This document shows, one piece after another, positions 20,463 to 32,104 of a DNA stretch of 64,000 bases (its first letter is position 1; each line of letters starts with the position of its first letter). Below the pieces are notes generated by a model. That model saw only the letters and a list, made by a program, of their open reading frames with translations, did not search any database and had not been told where the DNA came from. Made by a program: the position numbers and the translations under genes. The stretch is from Agapetus fuscipes (lineage: Eukaryota; Arthropoda; Insecta; Trichoptera; Glossosomatidae), in NCBI GenBank assembly GCA_951799405.1, contig OX637353.1, positions 12,338,001 to 12,402,000 of the forward strand. Direction: 5' to 3'.

Positions 20463-20890
20463 TACTTACTTCTAATTTCTGCTTACTATTTATACATTCA
20501 TAAACTGTCTTTTCTCTTGTTTTTTATCTCATCTCTCTATTTTTAAAGTATTAATACTTACTTATGTAATCATTATTTTGTTTTATGTTACTTTTTTACC
20601 CCAGATGGTTTTTAACTGTAGTTCTGATATATTTGTTGTTTCATTTTATACTTTTTACTTGCTCTTGTCACTATTCTTAGTATGTTTTGTAAAAGGCACA
20701 ATGTGTCGTGAAATTATAAAAAAAAAAAAAATCTTAGTATAATATGAAATTTAATAGAACTGAAATCTTTAATCTAAGTTGCAAATATATCCTAACATTT
20801 AAGATTAATATTAAATGCGTTCTCGTAAGCAGACACGCATAAGTTCTAGCTTACACTTGCTGCATGTGGAGTTACAACATAAAAATCCAA
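20463..20890 (-). repeat. Right arm of the large inverted duplication
   Basis: Reverse complement of 17631-18162 at about 95% by eye (for instance ttactttttaccccagatgg against ccatctggggtaaaaaagta). It includes an RTE-tail fragment from about 20765. The arms are separated by about 2.3 kb. Confidence 0.85.
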
Positions 20891-21130
20891 TCTCAAATGT
20901 ACATAAGTCCTGCGACTCTTGCCGACATTCAAAACACTTATCAAATGCATGCCCACAGACTAGTGTAAGTTTGCGCTTACAAATTCCGCATGTGGACTTA
21001 CAACATTAAAAAAAACGACCTCAAATGAACATAATCCCTGCAACTCTTGCCGACCTTCCCTAAATTAAAGGTGACATTGGCAAAGTGTGGCATATTTTAC
21101 AGTATGGATTGTCAGTTTTATACCAACCTA
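20765..21130 (-). mobile_element. RTE-tail elements, two in tandem
   Basis: Minus-strand tail sequences at about 20765-20940 and 20940-21125. Both have the cataagtcctgcgactcttg or cataatccctgcaactcttg block. The first is shared with the inverted duplication. Confidence 0.65.
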
Positions 21131-21149
21131 CATGTCTATAATCTATAAA

Positions 21150-21400
21150 TCTATAATCTAAGTTGCAAGGATATATTCATTTAAAGCTCTCAGATGTAAG
21201 CCCACAAACCAACAAATGTAGTTCGCGCTTACAAATGCTGAATGCGTACTTACAAATAAAATCCAAACCTCAAATGAACATAAGCCCCACAACTTTTGCC
21301 GACCTTCCCTGAAACAGGGGTAACATTGGCAAAGTGAACCATTTTTTACAGTATGGGTGGTCAGCCTCATACCAACCTATAAGTCAAGGAATATGAATAA
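21150..21400 (-). mobile_element. 3' untranslated tail of the intact RTE LINE
   Basis: Lies about 110 bp downstream of the ORF stop on the minus strand: ttccttgacttataggttgg, gaccacccatactgtaaaaa, ctgtttcagggaaggtcgg, ending ccttgcaacttagattatag. Reference copy for the RTE-tail repeat seen about 30 times here. A short TATAGATT-type microsatellite forms the end. Confidence 0.8.
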
Positions 21401-21506
21401 AAAATTACATTTAAATATATAAAAGAACAAAACCTTACAAAGAAATCTATACAAAAAAAGTCAGAAATTTCCTATGCAAAAAATGTAGCAAATTAATACA
21501 CCAACA

Positions 21507-24500
21507 TTAGAAATCACCATTGCAGATTAGCCGCCACTTCTTCCTGTCCTTGCACACTTCTTTCATTTCATCCAGAGTCATAACCTTTTTCATGCAAGTC
21601 CTCCTTTTATTATGACTCTGGATATCCCATTCATTCGCTATTTCAGAAATTTGATCCATCCATACTTTTCTCGGTCTTCCTCTACCACGACATCCATCTG
21701 TTTTAGCAACATATACTTTCTTCGTCAATCTTTCATCACTCATTCTCTCCATATGCCCGAACCATCTTAACATACTTCTTTTAATCTTCACTTTCACACT
21801 TTCCCTTACACCACATTCTTCTCTTACAAAATCATTCCTCACTCTGTCACTTCGTTTTTTCCCAATCATACTTCTTAGATAGTCCATTTGTACTGTATGG
21901 ACTTTACTAATTTCCCTTTCACTCACCGTCCAGGCTTCACTTCCATACATCAAGGTTGGCACTAGTATACCACCGTGCACCGCCAATCTAACATTTTTTG
22001 AGAGATTCTGGTTCCTGGCGATGCTAGCGGTAGCACCCAGTACGCACCTGCCTTTCATTATTCTTCTTTCAAATTCACCGGTCATTCTTCCATCTTTTTC
22101 AAACTTACTTCCCAGGTATACAAACTCATTTACGACATCAACATTCATTCCATTAATTTTAAATTCATAATTCATACTTTCATCATCTCTTTCAAAAATC
22201 AATACTTTCGTCTTACTTGCATTCAACTTCAAATGGTTACCTTTCAAAGCTTCATTCAATCTAGAGAGCATTGTTTGCAATTCTACTGCTGAATCAGATA
22301 CAAGAACTGCATCATCTGCATACAGTAGAACACTCACTTTGCTCTCTCCTATCATCAATCCACAATCATTAAGTCGAGCATCTCTGACACACTTGTCCAT
22401 GACTATGTTAAATAGCCATGGACTCATCACACATCCTTGCCTCACACCCTTATAAACTTCAAACCACTCACTATACTCACCATCAATACGGACACATGCC
22501 TTACTATTTTCATAGTTTGCATGCACCGCACCTAGGAGAGCCCCATTCACTCCGTATGCTTTCAAAACATCCCATAACATACCTCTGTCTACTGAGTCAA
22601 AAGCCTTTTCCAGATCTACAAAGGCCGTGAACAGCTTCCGCCTCACCGACAATTGTTTTTCAACAAGTTGTCGTAGAGTAAAAATCTGATCAACACAGCC
22701 TCTACCGGCCATAAAGCCGGACTGTACATCGGAAATCCTTTCACTAGTAGTCAGAATCACATTTTTTATAATCACCTTACAGAAGACTTTTCCTGGTATA
22801 CTGAGTAGACTGATTGGTCTGAAGTTCTGACAGTCTTTTTTGTCCCCTTTACCTTTGTAAATGGGAACAATGACTGCCTTCCTCCAATCCATCGGTACTA
22901 CTCCTGCATTCACACAGAGCTTACATAATTCGTACATCCAATCTATCACACATTCACCTCCTGCTTTCAACATTTCACCATTTATACCATCAAACCCAGC
23001 AGACTTCCCATTCTTCAGACGTGAAATAGACACTTTCATTTCTTCTTTCATAATATTCAATTCATTCGCTTCATCTATCTGTTCATAAATTCTTCTTTCA
23101 CCCTGACCAAAAATTTCTTGAAAATAGTTCTTCCATCTCTTGCATACTTCTTCATTCTCCCATACCATCTCACCGGCAGCACTTTTGACTCCCGGAGTGG
23201 TCAATGCAGAAGATTTATTTCTATCCGCATTGATCCACCTCCAAAATTCCTTCTTACTGTCGGTGAAACTTTTGTTAATCCTTTCATCAATCTTTCTTTG
23301 TTCATTCATCTTGCTTTCATAAATTATATTCTTCGCCATTCTCTTAGCTATCTTATATTCCTCTTCTAGCTTTCTATCATTTCTATCATTCAACCAATTT
23401 TCGTAACACTTTTTCTTAACTTTCACAGCTTCCTTCACTCTATCATTCCACCAGGCATCTCCTTTCAATCTTCCACCTTTCGTTACCCCACATGCTTTTT
23501 TAGCGCATTCAGTCATTCCTTCTTTCAGATCTTTCCACATACTTTCAATATCTTTTCCACACACACTCTTCTCAAGTTCACTCACATTTAAAATTTTGTG
23601 GAGCTCTGATACGTACTTCTCTTGCACATTTTCTTCATTCAGCCTTTCTACTTTTATTCTAGGCAATCTTACTTTCCTCTTGCGTTTCTTCTTTCTTACT
23701 TCACCAATCATTATTTTGGCACATAAGAGATAGTGGTCACTGCCTATTTCAGGCCCCCGGTAGACACGGCTATCTCTTACGGCTCCTCTCAATCTTTCAT
23801 CCACACAGATGTAGTCAATGATTGTGCGACTTCCCACAATCTGCCTCGTGTACAGATGCACATCCTTATGCCAAAACCAAGTATTCGATGCAAAAAGACT
23901 GTGCTCCGCACACAAAGCAATCAGATGTCGCCCATTATCATTGACTACACCTCTCCCACCAGGACCAATTATTTTCAAACATTCATCCCTCTGTGCACCT
24001 ATCCATCCATTCATATCACCTAAAATTACAATGTTTTCATTATTTTTTCTTTCATGCACAACCGCATTCAGTTCATTCCAAAAACTCATTCTCACCTCCA
24101 TACACTCTGAATCAACAGGAGCATAACAGGCAACCAAGAAAAGTCTCAAACTGTTAATTTTGAATTTAACAACCAAAATCCTAGGAGAAACTCTTCGATA
24201 ACCCGTTATACATCCTTTTACACACTCACTCACAATCACACCTACACCTTGCCTTTCATTCCCATCTTCCACACCTGACCAAATATACAATTCACCGTTC
24301 ACTAATACTTTCTCACCATTTCCTTTCATTTTTGTTTCAGTCACACCCATTACTTTTATTCGTTTCTCTTTCATTACATTCATAATTTCTTTCTCCTTGC
24401 AATCATTCATCTTCCTTACATTCCATGTCCCGAAAACCCATTCATTCTTTCTATGAAAATTAGTGGCGGCATTTCCACAACGTGCAGGTACAAAATTATT

Positions 24501-24512
24501 GTTGGTGGCCAT
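21507..24512 (-). CDS. Intact RTE-clade LINE ORF: AP endonuclease plus reverse transcriptase
   Basis: One uninterrupted 1001-codon frame encoding the protein a non-LTR retrotransposon uses to nick target DNA and copy its RNA there. Residues 25-260 are an AP-type endonuclease: TWN at 29-31, catalytic E59 in VTETK, GDMN at 165-168, SDH at 258-260. Residues about 500-800 are the reverse transcriptase: KSAGFDGI, RPISLLSIPGK, FVDLEKAFDS (631-640), GVRQGCVMSP and the catalytic YADD (731-734). The C-terminal part carries the WFGHMERM and GRGRPRKVWMDQI boxes usual in RTE-like elements. The start chosen is the first ATG; MATNNN precedes the endonuclease by about 24 residues. All catalytic residues I can place are present, so the copy could be active. 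About 250 bp of 5' untranslated sequence (24513-24760) and the tail at 21150-21400 complete the element. Confidence 0.95.
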   Translation of the reverse strand: MATNNNFVPARCGNAATNFHRKNEWVFGTWNVRKMNDCKEKEIMNVMKEKRIKVMGVTETKMKGNGEKVLVNGELYIWSGVEDGNERQGVGVIVSECVKGCITGYRRVSPRILVVKFKINSLRLFLVACYAPVDSECMEVRMSFWNELNAVVHERKNNENIVILGDMNGWIGAQRDECLKIIGPGGRGVVNDNGRHLIALCAEHSLFASNTWFWHKDVHLYTRQIVGSRTIIDYICVDERLRGAVRDSRVYRGPEIGSDHYLLCAKIMIGEVRKKKRKRKVRLPRIKVERLNEENVQEKYVSELHKILNVSELEKSVCGKDIESMWKDLKEGMTECAKKACGVTKGGRLKGDAWWNDRVKEAVKVKKKCYENWLNDRNDRKLEEEYKIAKRMAKNIIYESKMNEQRKIDERINKSFTDSKKEFWRWINADRNKSSALTTPGVKSAAGEMVWENEEVCKRWKNYFQEIFGQGERRIYEQIDEANELNIMKEEMKVSISRLKNGKSAGFDGINGEMLKAGGECVIDWMYELCKLCVNAGVVPMDWRKAVIVPIYKGKGDKKDCQNFRPISLLSIPGKVFCKVIIKNVILTTSERISDVQSGFMAGRGCVDQIFTLRQLVEKQLSVRRKLFTAFVDLEKAFDSVDRGMLWDVLKAYGVNGALLGAVHANYENSKACVRIDGEYSEWFEVYKGVRQGCVMSPWLFNIVMDKCVRDARLNDCGLMIGESKVSVLLYADDAVLVSDSAVELQTMLSRLNEALKGNHLKLNASKTKVLIFERDDESMNYEFKINGMNVDVVNEFVYLGSKFEKDGRMTGEFERRIMKGRCVLGATASIARNQNLSKNVRLAVHGGILVPTLMYGSEAWTVSEREISKVHTVQMDYLRSMIGKKRSDRVRNDFVREECGVRESVKVKIKRSMLRWFGHMERMSDERLTKKVYVAKTDGCRGRGRPRKVWMDQISEIANEWDIQSHNKRRTCMKKVMTLDEMKEVCKDRKKWRLICNGDF

Positions 24513-27055
24513 TTCTACATAACAAAATTTGAAAAACTTAGGTTAGTAAATATACACAGAAAAAAAAAAATATTAAGCTAAAAAACATAAAATTGAAACA
24601 GAAAAGAGTTAAAAGTAAAGTTAAAAAAGTTAATGTAATGTTAGTAAATATACAAAGAAAAAATATATATATATATAAATAAGTAGTTAAAAAAAACAAA
24701 TATATTGTCCATATAAAAGTCCACATGTCACTTTTAGTAAAAAAAAACATTGTCAGTAGTAGATACGTAGAGTGTTATTCGCAATCGGGAACTTTAAAGC
24801 TCAACCGTCGCTTAAAGGAAATACAAAATAACCATGGATCATCTACGGATTAAATATTTTGTGAATAACAATGTTTATGTGTAACTCAGTAGAAACAATG
24901 TGTTATAGAGGTTATAAATACCTGAGTAATGCGCTTTTAAAAATATTATTACAATCTTGGTAGCGATAGTAAAGGCGCAAGAGGCGGACACAAATCTCAG
25001 GTAGCTTTATGGATATGGCGCGCAAGCACGTGAACCAAACACTGGAGGGAAAAAAGCAGGTACTATGCTGGGGGCACGCTGCCAATTAACACGCTAATTC
25101 TTACAAACATGACCGGCTGGCGTGACTTGGAAAGAGGGTTGGAAAAAAAACGCTTAGAATTTTGTCGAGAAAGTTTTTTTTAAGCGCTTTTTTATTTCAA
25201 GTGTTTTTGTTGTTGTTTGAAATTGAATAGAATGACAGTTGCAGAAAAATTTGACAATATAACATATAATTTGTTTTACAAATTGGGTTTTTAATTTTTA
25301 AATAAACTATACTTCTCTGTGATACATTTCTCAAAAGTAAATTTAAAAAGCTTTAGTTTTTACTTTAAAAGAGCTTTTTTTTTAATCTGAATGGATTAGT
25401 TGAAAAAAAAAACCTTTAAATTCATTGACTGCGTGATACTCGAAATCTGTTTCTAAATTAAGCGTTTTTTTCTACCCACATTTGTTGTCAAAAACATACA
25501 AAAAAAACGCAAAATTTCCGAAAATATGCACTCGTAGAAAATAATTACAAATGTTTAAATTCGTATGTAATACAGTTTCTTTTCAATCCACATGTAACTC
25601 GACGCTTTAGAATGTTTATCAAACTGGAACTTTTATCAACGATAACAACACTTTTTTCTATCGATTTGAGAAAAAAATGATCACTTACACTTTTATATAT
25701 CCTGTTTAAATCGGCAATCCCTTTTTTCTCAAAATTTTTTTTTTCAGCAAAAATTTTAAGCGCTTTCCTCTTCCATCCCTACTTTCAAATCGTGGCCGTA
25801 AAGTATGCGAAAGGTAGGCGGGAGGGAAACCTACCTTTCTCGCCGCTCGGGCCTTAATGAAAACCCTTCTAAGGAGGTGGTGATCCATAATAGCCTCGTA
25901 CCCCAAGTAAAAACTCCACGTTTACACTTAACCATAGCTTTTCACGAAAACATGTATGCAAACAGAAAAACTGCATCTATTGAGCGTTTTATTTTTGGTA
26001 TACTTTTAAGCAAATGTTTTTTTGTACTTGAAGTCCTGTTGTAGTTTTCTATGACGCATAGTGTGAAAGGAAATAAGGGTTTTCTTTAACGTACATGCAA
26101 GTATTATATTAAAAAAAACTTAATTGTTAGGAATATTTTACAACGATATTCACAAATACTACTGTGTGTTTTCAAAATGTTATGCGTGAATCCAGAGTAT
26201 GTGATATGAATTTCAGGTATAAGTATTGTTTTTGAATAAAGATGTTAGCCACAATATTCACGCCATCATGAAAATGGTTCTCGCTTGAAGCCTGGGACTT
26301 TACAAATATATATACTACTTAGAGAAATGAATGCTCACTTTTTATTTTTATTTTGTATTTTGAGATATTTGCATAATTCACTTATTTTATTAATAGCATT
26401 CCTCAATTGTTTTGATGTGATGAAATTTCAAACGTTAATGAAATCAATCAGTTACAGCTTTCAATGTAGTATTTGTATAAAAACGGTAACTGTGAAAAAT
26501 ATTTATACGACACCAAATTAGTATTTGTATAAAAACGGTGACTGAAAAATGTAGAACACACTGTAAAACATCAGATATAAGAGGTTTTTTAGCCGCAAAA
26601 GCCAGGCGCGTTTTTTTATTCATTAAAAGGGACAAATTGCTTCGGGTGCTGCTTCTTGCCATTCCGAGCGGGCATTAGAAACAACCACCAAGTTTTAAAT
26701 GACACAAAAACAGACTTTTCCACAAGGGCCCTGCACGAAAGAATCTTTCGCGAGACCTGTCATTAGGTCTATTTTTAAAGGCGAAAGAAGGAAATAAAAA
26801 TTGGTTAGTGGTTTTACTTGGCTGGGTGTGGGGGGGGGGGGGGGATGGTAAGGGAGATGAGGGGGTTGGAGAAGTTTACAAAGGAAGGGAGGAAAGGGGT
26901 GTGAAAGAAAAATCGTTATAAAGCTAAGATAGCAAATGGGTTTGTAGAATTTTTTGATAAAGTCAAATCTTGACTTTTATTGAATAAGGTATATACCTGC
27001 CATTTGAATGTTTATGCCACTCAGGATGTTAGAAGTATGTATCTTTAGTATAAAT
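24513..27055. other. Unassigned stretch; small repeats only
   Basis: 24513-24760 is probably the LINE 5' untranslated region (AT-rich, with a (TA)n run near 24667). Beyond it are a direct repeat of tagtatttgtataaaaacgg (about 26467 and 26520) and a run of 17 or so G near 26829. No gene recognised. Confidence 0.4.
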
Positions 27056-27059
27056 AAAT

Positions 27060-27250
27060 TACATTTAAGATTCATATTATATTAGTTCTCATAAGCAAAT
27101 ACGTATAATCTCACTTACACATGTCGCATATGGACTTGCACGATAAATAACCCAACCTCCAATGAACCCAGTAAGTAGTAACTCTTGCCGGCCTTTCCTA
27201 AAACAAGGATGACATTGCAGTATGGGCGGTCAGTCTCATCCTAACCTAGA
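27060..27250 (-). mobile_element. RTE-tail element, diverged
   Basis: Minus-strand tail with ctcttgccggcctttcctaa and agtatgggcggtcagtctca; older and more diverged than the copies near the LINE. Confidence 0.6.
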
Positions 27251-27289
27251 ACCCTTTGGGGAAAACACGGCAGAGAATTATAATATATG

Positions 27290-27920
27290 ATGATGATGAT
27301 GATGATGATGGATGATTTCTTTCCTGTGGCGCCATTTAATGGTCCAGGACCATCTCAAGGGCGCCATGGCTTCTCGAGAAAAGTAGTGTCTTCAGTTCCT
27401 TTCTGAAGGTGGTGGTAGGCTGGTTCGCGCGAACACCGATGGGTAAATTGTTCCAGGCCACCGGCCCGGCCACCGCAAAGCTTCTGTCTGCAAAGTTTGA
27501 TGTGTTTGCTCTATTGGGCACTATAACCTTGTTGACAGCAGTAAGGGCAGAGCGTAGTGGTCTTTTTGAAGTCCCATCGACAGAGCATAGCTCAGCGAGA
27601 CATGGGGGTGCAGTGCCGTTCAGGGCCCTATGCACAGTGAGACACAACTTAAATTCCACCCTCTCTCGGACCCTCAGCCAGTGCAGTTCTCTCAGCAGTG
27701 GCGAAATATGACAGCTCTTTCCCTGTCGAAAAATTGCCCTGGCAGTAGCATTGAAAGCCATTTGCAGCCGATCAAACAATTTCTGCGGTAGTCCAGCATA
27801 TATGATATTGCAGTAGTCTAATCGGGAGACGAAAGCAGCTACGAGGCTTTTTACAGCATCCAAAGGCAAACATCTTGAAATGAGGCTCAATTGGCGGATA
27901 TAGAAGAAAGCTGTGCTCAC
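27290..27920 (-). pseudogene. L2/CR1-like LINE, C-terminal RT fragment
   Basis: A 194-codon minus-strand frame (27336-27920) with RLDYCNIIYAGLP, RLQMAFNATARAIF, CHISPLLRELHWL and the end motif DRSFAVAGPVAWNNLP, typical for the last part of L2/CR1-type reverse transcriptases. It ends in a (GAT/ATC)n tail at 27290-27312. The catalytic core is missing (5'-truncated). It is a different subfamily from the copy at 12060 (about half the residues differ by eye). Confidence 0.85.
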
Positions 27921-27989
27921 TATGTGCAGCTTAGTTGCGTTACGTTTTAAATATCTAATGCATTACAGCAATGTGATATTGAAAAATTT

Positions 27990-28300
27990 AATCAAACCAG
28001 TCACCCTCGGCAAAAAAAGCCTAACACTGCGCTCGGCTGAAACCGGAGCCAAAATAAAGATTGAAGAACCGATAAGGAGAGTTAACACAATGTTTGGAGA
28101 GCGTGCATTTGCAGTTGCTAGTCTTCTGGCCTGGAACCACCTGCCACATCATGTGAGAGAGCTAGAGGACCATGAAAAGTTCCGGAATGCACTGAAGACA
28201 AGCAGATTTCTGGTATCATTTGCACAAGCTTGGAGTGACAACATCACGAAACGGCGCTATAAAGAAATTATCAACTCATCATCATCATCAAAGGGAGAAT
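27990..28300 (+). pseudogene. L2/CR1-like LINE 3' end, short
   Basis: Encodes SLTLRSAETGAKIKIEEP, FGERAFAVASLLAWNHLP and a degraded end, then tcacgaaacggcgctataaa and an (ATC)n tail near 28278. It is orientated away from the minus-strand copy just upstream. Truncated and inactive. Confidence 0.8.
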
Positions 28301-28429
28301 CAGATTAAAATCCCAGCAACTTGTATTTTATTTTAAAACGGCAATCATATTTTTATGATTTTACCGGGTTCAATTTAATAAAACATAACGGTTAATTATC
28401 TTGCACAATTTATTTTAAGATACGGTTGC

Positions 28430-28690
28430 TTTTACACTGTATAGCTTGACAGCTTAGATACAAGTCTGCCTACAGAACATTTTGTTCTCTGTTTAAAGAT
28501 GAGAATAAGAAGCATTCTCGAAATGTTGTGACTGACAGATGCGAGCAATGCCAGAACATCCAACTTAGAATACTTGAGTAAACACTCACACAATATCGAA
28601 CAAATAGAACAACCTATCATATACATAGATACTAACACAGACAAGCAAAAACACACAATTACACATTCGCAGAAATATCATTACGTGAAA
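28430..28690 (-). repeat. R-X repeat copy, longest example
   Basis: On the minus strand: gtgtttttgcttgtctgtgt, atttgttcgatattgtgtga, gtgtttactcaagtattcta, then acatttcgagaatgcttctt and gatacaagtctgcc reversed. Shares blocks with 10330, 11200, 32570 and 34411. No coding capacity; could be the head of a SINE. Confidence 0.5.
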
Positions 28691-29469
28691 TTTACAATGC
28701 TTCAGTTTTCCGGGACTGAGCGAGGAAAATGGAAAATATATCTACTTTTCACACATAAATTCTTGGTTTAATTTTCGCACAACTAACAGCACGACCTAGC
28801 ACGGAAAATGCCGACGCAATTACCCGGCTTTGTTTCATTACGTTCCATTTTTTTTTGTTCATTCTGCTTTTGTTGAATGAGTGAATAATGACATTCGAAT
28901 ACCGCAAGGTACAAGTGTTTAATGAAAAAAAAAACCGGCTCGTTGAATAAACGTATGTTGTTTTTTTTTTGTTTTTTTTTTTGTTTCTTTTTTTTTAATA
29001 AAACATGGAAATGTTATCGTTTAATTAAATTGGCGGACGTTTTTTCCGGAACACATTTTAATCAAATTTTTCGTTACGTTGTAATTACGATACTGTTTTT
29101 TTAACGAAACCTTTGTATGAAATGATGGTCATGTATGAATATGCAATGAAAATATCAGAGTATATTAATAGCAAGCTGTACAGTTTTATGCTATATAACT
29201 TTTGTAAAATATTAAATCTCCTGTTATTCAAATTGTCATTTGTTAACTAGAATTTCATTTACCCTTTTCTTTTTATTTTAGATATTTAGAGTAACATTGA
29301 ATCATCCGTAAGTTTTTTTGGAAGTTCTTTGCTTAAACAATGAAAATGCAATTTTGTTAAGCGGCTGAGCCATGGATTTGGTGTATGTGAATATGTGAAG
29401 AACACCGATACACTTCTATAATTAGTCCAATATTCATTACATGATTCATTGGTTAGCATCAAACTATTT
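28691..29469. other. Unassigned AT-rich stretch
   Basis: T-rich simple sequence at 28955-29005; nothing else recognised. Confidence 0.4.
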
Positions 29470-29745
29470 GACCAGTCCATAGTCTAGTGGTAACGCTTTG
29501 AATTCGTAGATGGAAGGTTTTGGGTTTAAATCCCGGCCGAGTACAAAAAACATACCATTTTTATTTTCAAATATGCTTTCAACAGGGTTGAAAAATTCAT
29601 ATACCTTTCATCAAGAACGGTCATTAACGGTCCATCCAACTTAACAGTAACTGTGTCATGCTTAAAAATTAGCGCTGTATATAGCGGCGACTAAGCCTCG
29701 TGTGATTCACAAAAAAACAGATGTCACTGCTTCACACCACAACAC
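29470..29745 (+). mobile_element. SINE-A, single-module form
   Basis: gaccagtccatagtctagtg, B box tgggtttaaatcccgg, linker ccatccaacttaacagtaac, 3' end ggcgactaagcctcgtgtga with caaaaaaacagatgtcactg. About 275 bp. Confidence 0.75.
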
Positions 29746-29894
29746 ATACGCAGTGAATCATCATTTTTCACATTTAAACCCCGAGCGTACACACACTGCA
29801 TCACTGTTTTCATCAAGATCACTTTCACCATTGCATTTATACGCTAAAGAAGCCCATCATAGACATGTACGAAACGTTTGGAAACTCCAGCTCC

Positions 29895-30230
29895 CATAGA
29901 CCACAGCAACAGATCCCGGAAAACATTTATCGAGCATCATACTCTCTCTGCAATCAGGGCTCTTAGGGCTCACTCTACGATCTGCCGACAGTGCTCTTAC
30001 ATCTGTCAGCACACAATGCAGAAAAAGAAGCACAGTGTTCGGAGACCGCGCTTTCGCCGTTGCGGGACCGTCCACTTGGAACCAGCTGCCTCCTAAAGTG
30101 CGCGCCAAGGAAGGAATCGAGAGCTTCAAGAAGGGAATGAAGACCCATTTCTTTCAAGCCTGAAAGCGCCCTTGCAATGACAGTAGTCACGAAACAGCAC
30201 TATAAAAATCATCATCATCATCATACGCCG
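29895..30230 (+). pseudogene. L2/CR1-like LINE 3' end
   Basis: The coding remnant reads LTLRSADSALTSV in one frame, followed by FGDRAFAVAGPSTWNQLPP and KTHFFQA, then cccttgcaatgacagtagtc, gaaacagcactataaaaatc and an (ATC)n tail near 30210-30222. Nearly the same as the copy at 51395-51745. A frame break in the 5' part marks it as dead. Confidence 0.8.
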
Positions 30231-30599
30231 GCCGTGTAAATCTAAGAATTTTTCTATGTAATTTTATAATCTTTGTTAAGAAGTTTGTGAAAACAAACAA
30301 TCAAAACTGGTTGGACATTCAAATAACGTAGTACATTTGATCCCCACTTTTACATTTACAGTTGGCAACCGTATTGTCGCTGATCAAAACCGGACTCGAA
30401 GGCAAATTGCTGGCCATTGGAGTGGCAAGTCCGTTTCCCAGGATCGCAGCGTTCCCCGCTATCTGTTGAATGCTGATTGCGAGTCCTGTGCAAGAGTACT
30501 ACTGAGTTCACTTTGCATTCAAGGTAGCTAACAGGTCCACGACCACGGGTAGTCCAGTCTCATAAACGCAAAAAAATAATTTAAGTTTTTTTTTGTAAG
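30231..30599. other. Unassigned stretch
   Basis: Includes a GC-richer part (30340-30535) that is open for 64 codons but has no recognised motif. Confidence 0.35.
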
Positions 30600-30907
30600 A
30601 AGTCTACAGTTGCCAATGTGTGTTTAACTTATAATGTGTTTTGTGTCTGTGTGAGTCACTGAATTCTTTTGATGTAGTTACTTAATTAATAATTTACTTT
30701 TATTTGTATTAACTTGACTCATGTTCGTTGACAAGGTTAAAAAGGTTTGTATGGGGCTGACTCCCTATGCTGTTTAAAAACTTGGTTCACTTTTCCAAAT
30801 CCCACACCGGTTTCATGAAAAGCCGGCAGGAGTCGCAAAGTGAATGTTCAAGTAAGTTTTAATTTATTTTGTATGTACAAATGCAGCGTTTGTAAGCGCA
30901 AACATAC
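30600..30907 (+). mobile_element. R-X-like head joined to an RTE tail
   Basis: tgttttgtgtctgtgtgagt at about 30638 resembles R-X; after a degraded stretch comes ttgtatggggctgactccct (RTE tail) near 30750, ending about 30905. A similar head-plus-tail order is seen near 52325-52480. Confidence 0.45.
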
Positions 30908-31034
30908 ATGTCGCCCTCAAGTGCTTGTTTGGTTTATCTACCATTTGAATCAAAGATGACCTTTCAATGAATTAATCAATTTCTAGTTTTCAAGACACAT
31001 GGGTCCAGTACACATACAAACATTGCTCATGTGA
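30908..31034. mobile_element. MITE-1 with internal deletion
   Basis: tcaagtgcttgtttggttta at the left end, gatgacctttcaatgaatta, then a jump straight to tagttttcaagacacatggg and tccagtacacatacaaacat. The right end is replaced by an RTE tail. Confidence 0.6.
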
Positions 31035-31300
31035 AATTATATCTGATGAATCTAAATCTAAGTTGCAAAGACATGTATCATTTGAAGTTCATATTAAATG
31101 CATTCCCACAAGCAGACACGCGTAATTTCGCGCTCACACATGCCGCATGTGGATCTAAAATATAAAAATCCAATCTCAAATGAACATAAGCCCTGCAACT
31201 CTGGCCGACCTTCCCTGAAACAGGGGTGACATTGGCAAAGTGAACCATTTTTTACAGTATGGGTGGTCAGACTCATACCAACCTATAAGTCAACATAAGA
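31035..31300 (-). mobile_element. RTE-tail element
   Basis: Full-length minus-strand copy with ccctgcaactctggccgacc, tgaaacaggggtgacattgg and the 5' border at ttgacttataggttggtatg (reverse complement of 31275-31294). It is inserted next to or into the MITE-1 remnant. Confidence 0.75.
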
Positions 31301-32104
31301 CATAAGAAAAACACATTAAGGGGACGATGTGCCTGTTTGAGGGCATGCATTAAAAATGAGATTTACATATATAATCAATATAATATGAAGATGGACGGAT
31401 AAAGTCCGATAGCGCTTAGGCATTGTAAGCTCAACAAATCGCACGTTTAATAATAAAGAGCAATAACTCAAAAAACATTAATGTTGGGAAATCACGTTTG
31501 AAGTTCAGACATCCAGTACAACTTGTATGGGATGAAAAAGGCGGCCGATGTTTTATCTCGGTCATATTCGTCCAAATTGAACGGCTGTTGCATTCTACCT
31601 ATTCTTCTCGCATTGTTCTTGCGTTTTATTACAAAATCTCGATTTTCCCAATTTTCGAGTTATTTCTCTTTATTATTAAACGTGCGAAATGTGAAAATAA
31701 AAATATGTTATAAAAACAGTTTATTAAATTAAAATCAATATATCTTTGTGACCTAGATTCTAGATTATTGGGACTGGACTATTCGAGGTCTACGCTCGCT
31801 ACGCTACTCTCCGCTTGCTACGTCGGTCGTAGCGATCTCACGTTCTGGCGCGTGACACTGCGCGCGGTGAACGGTTCGAATTTACTCAGTGCACCTAAAA
31901 AAACCCCCCGTGAGCTACTGCGGAGCTATATGCGACCGATAAGATGGTTTATTATGTGAAACTGCGATAAATGGAGCCATTGAAATAAACTATTATCGTG
32001 CTTAGTGGATTTATTGGGTTTTATAGAGGAAAGCTATGAGTTGTGAATATTAAAGAGGAGAGATGATTAAATACTACTGGGATAATGGTAGTTATATATA
32101 TATA
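31301..32104. other. Unassigned stretch
   Basis: GC-richer patch at 31770-31930 (tctacgctcgctacgctact) of unknown nature; otherwise AT-rich. Confidence 0.35.
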
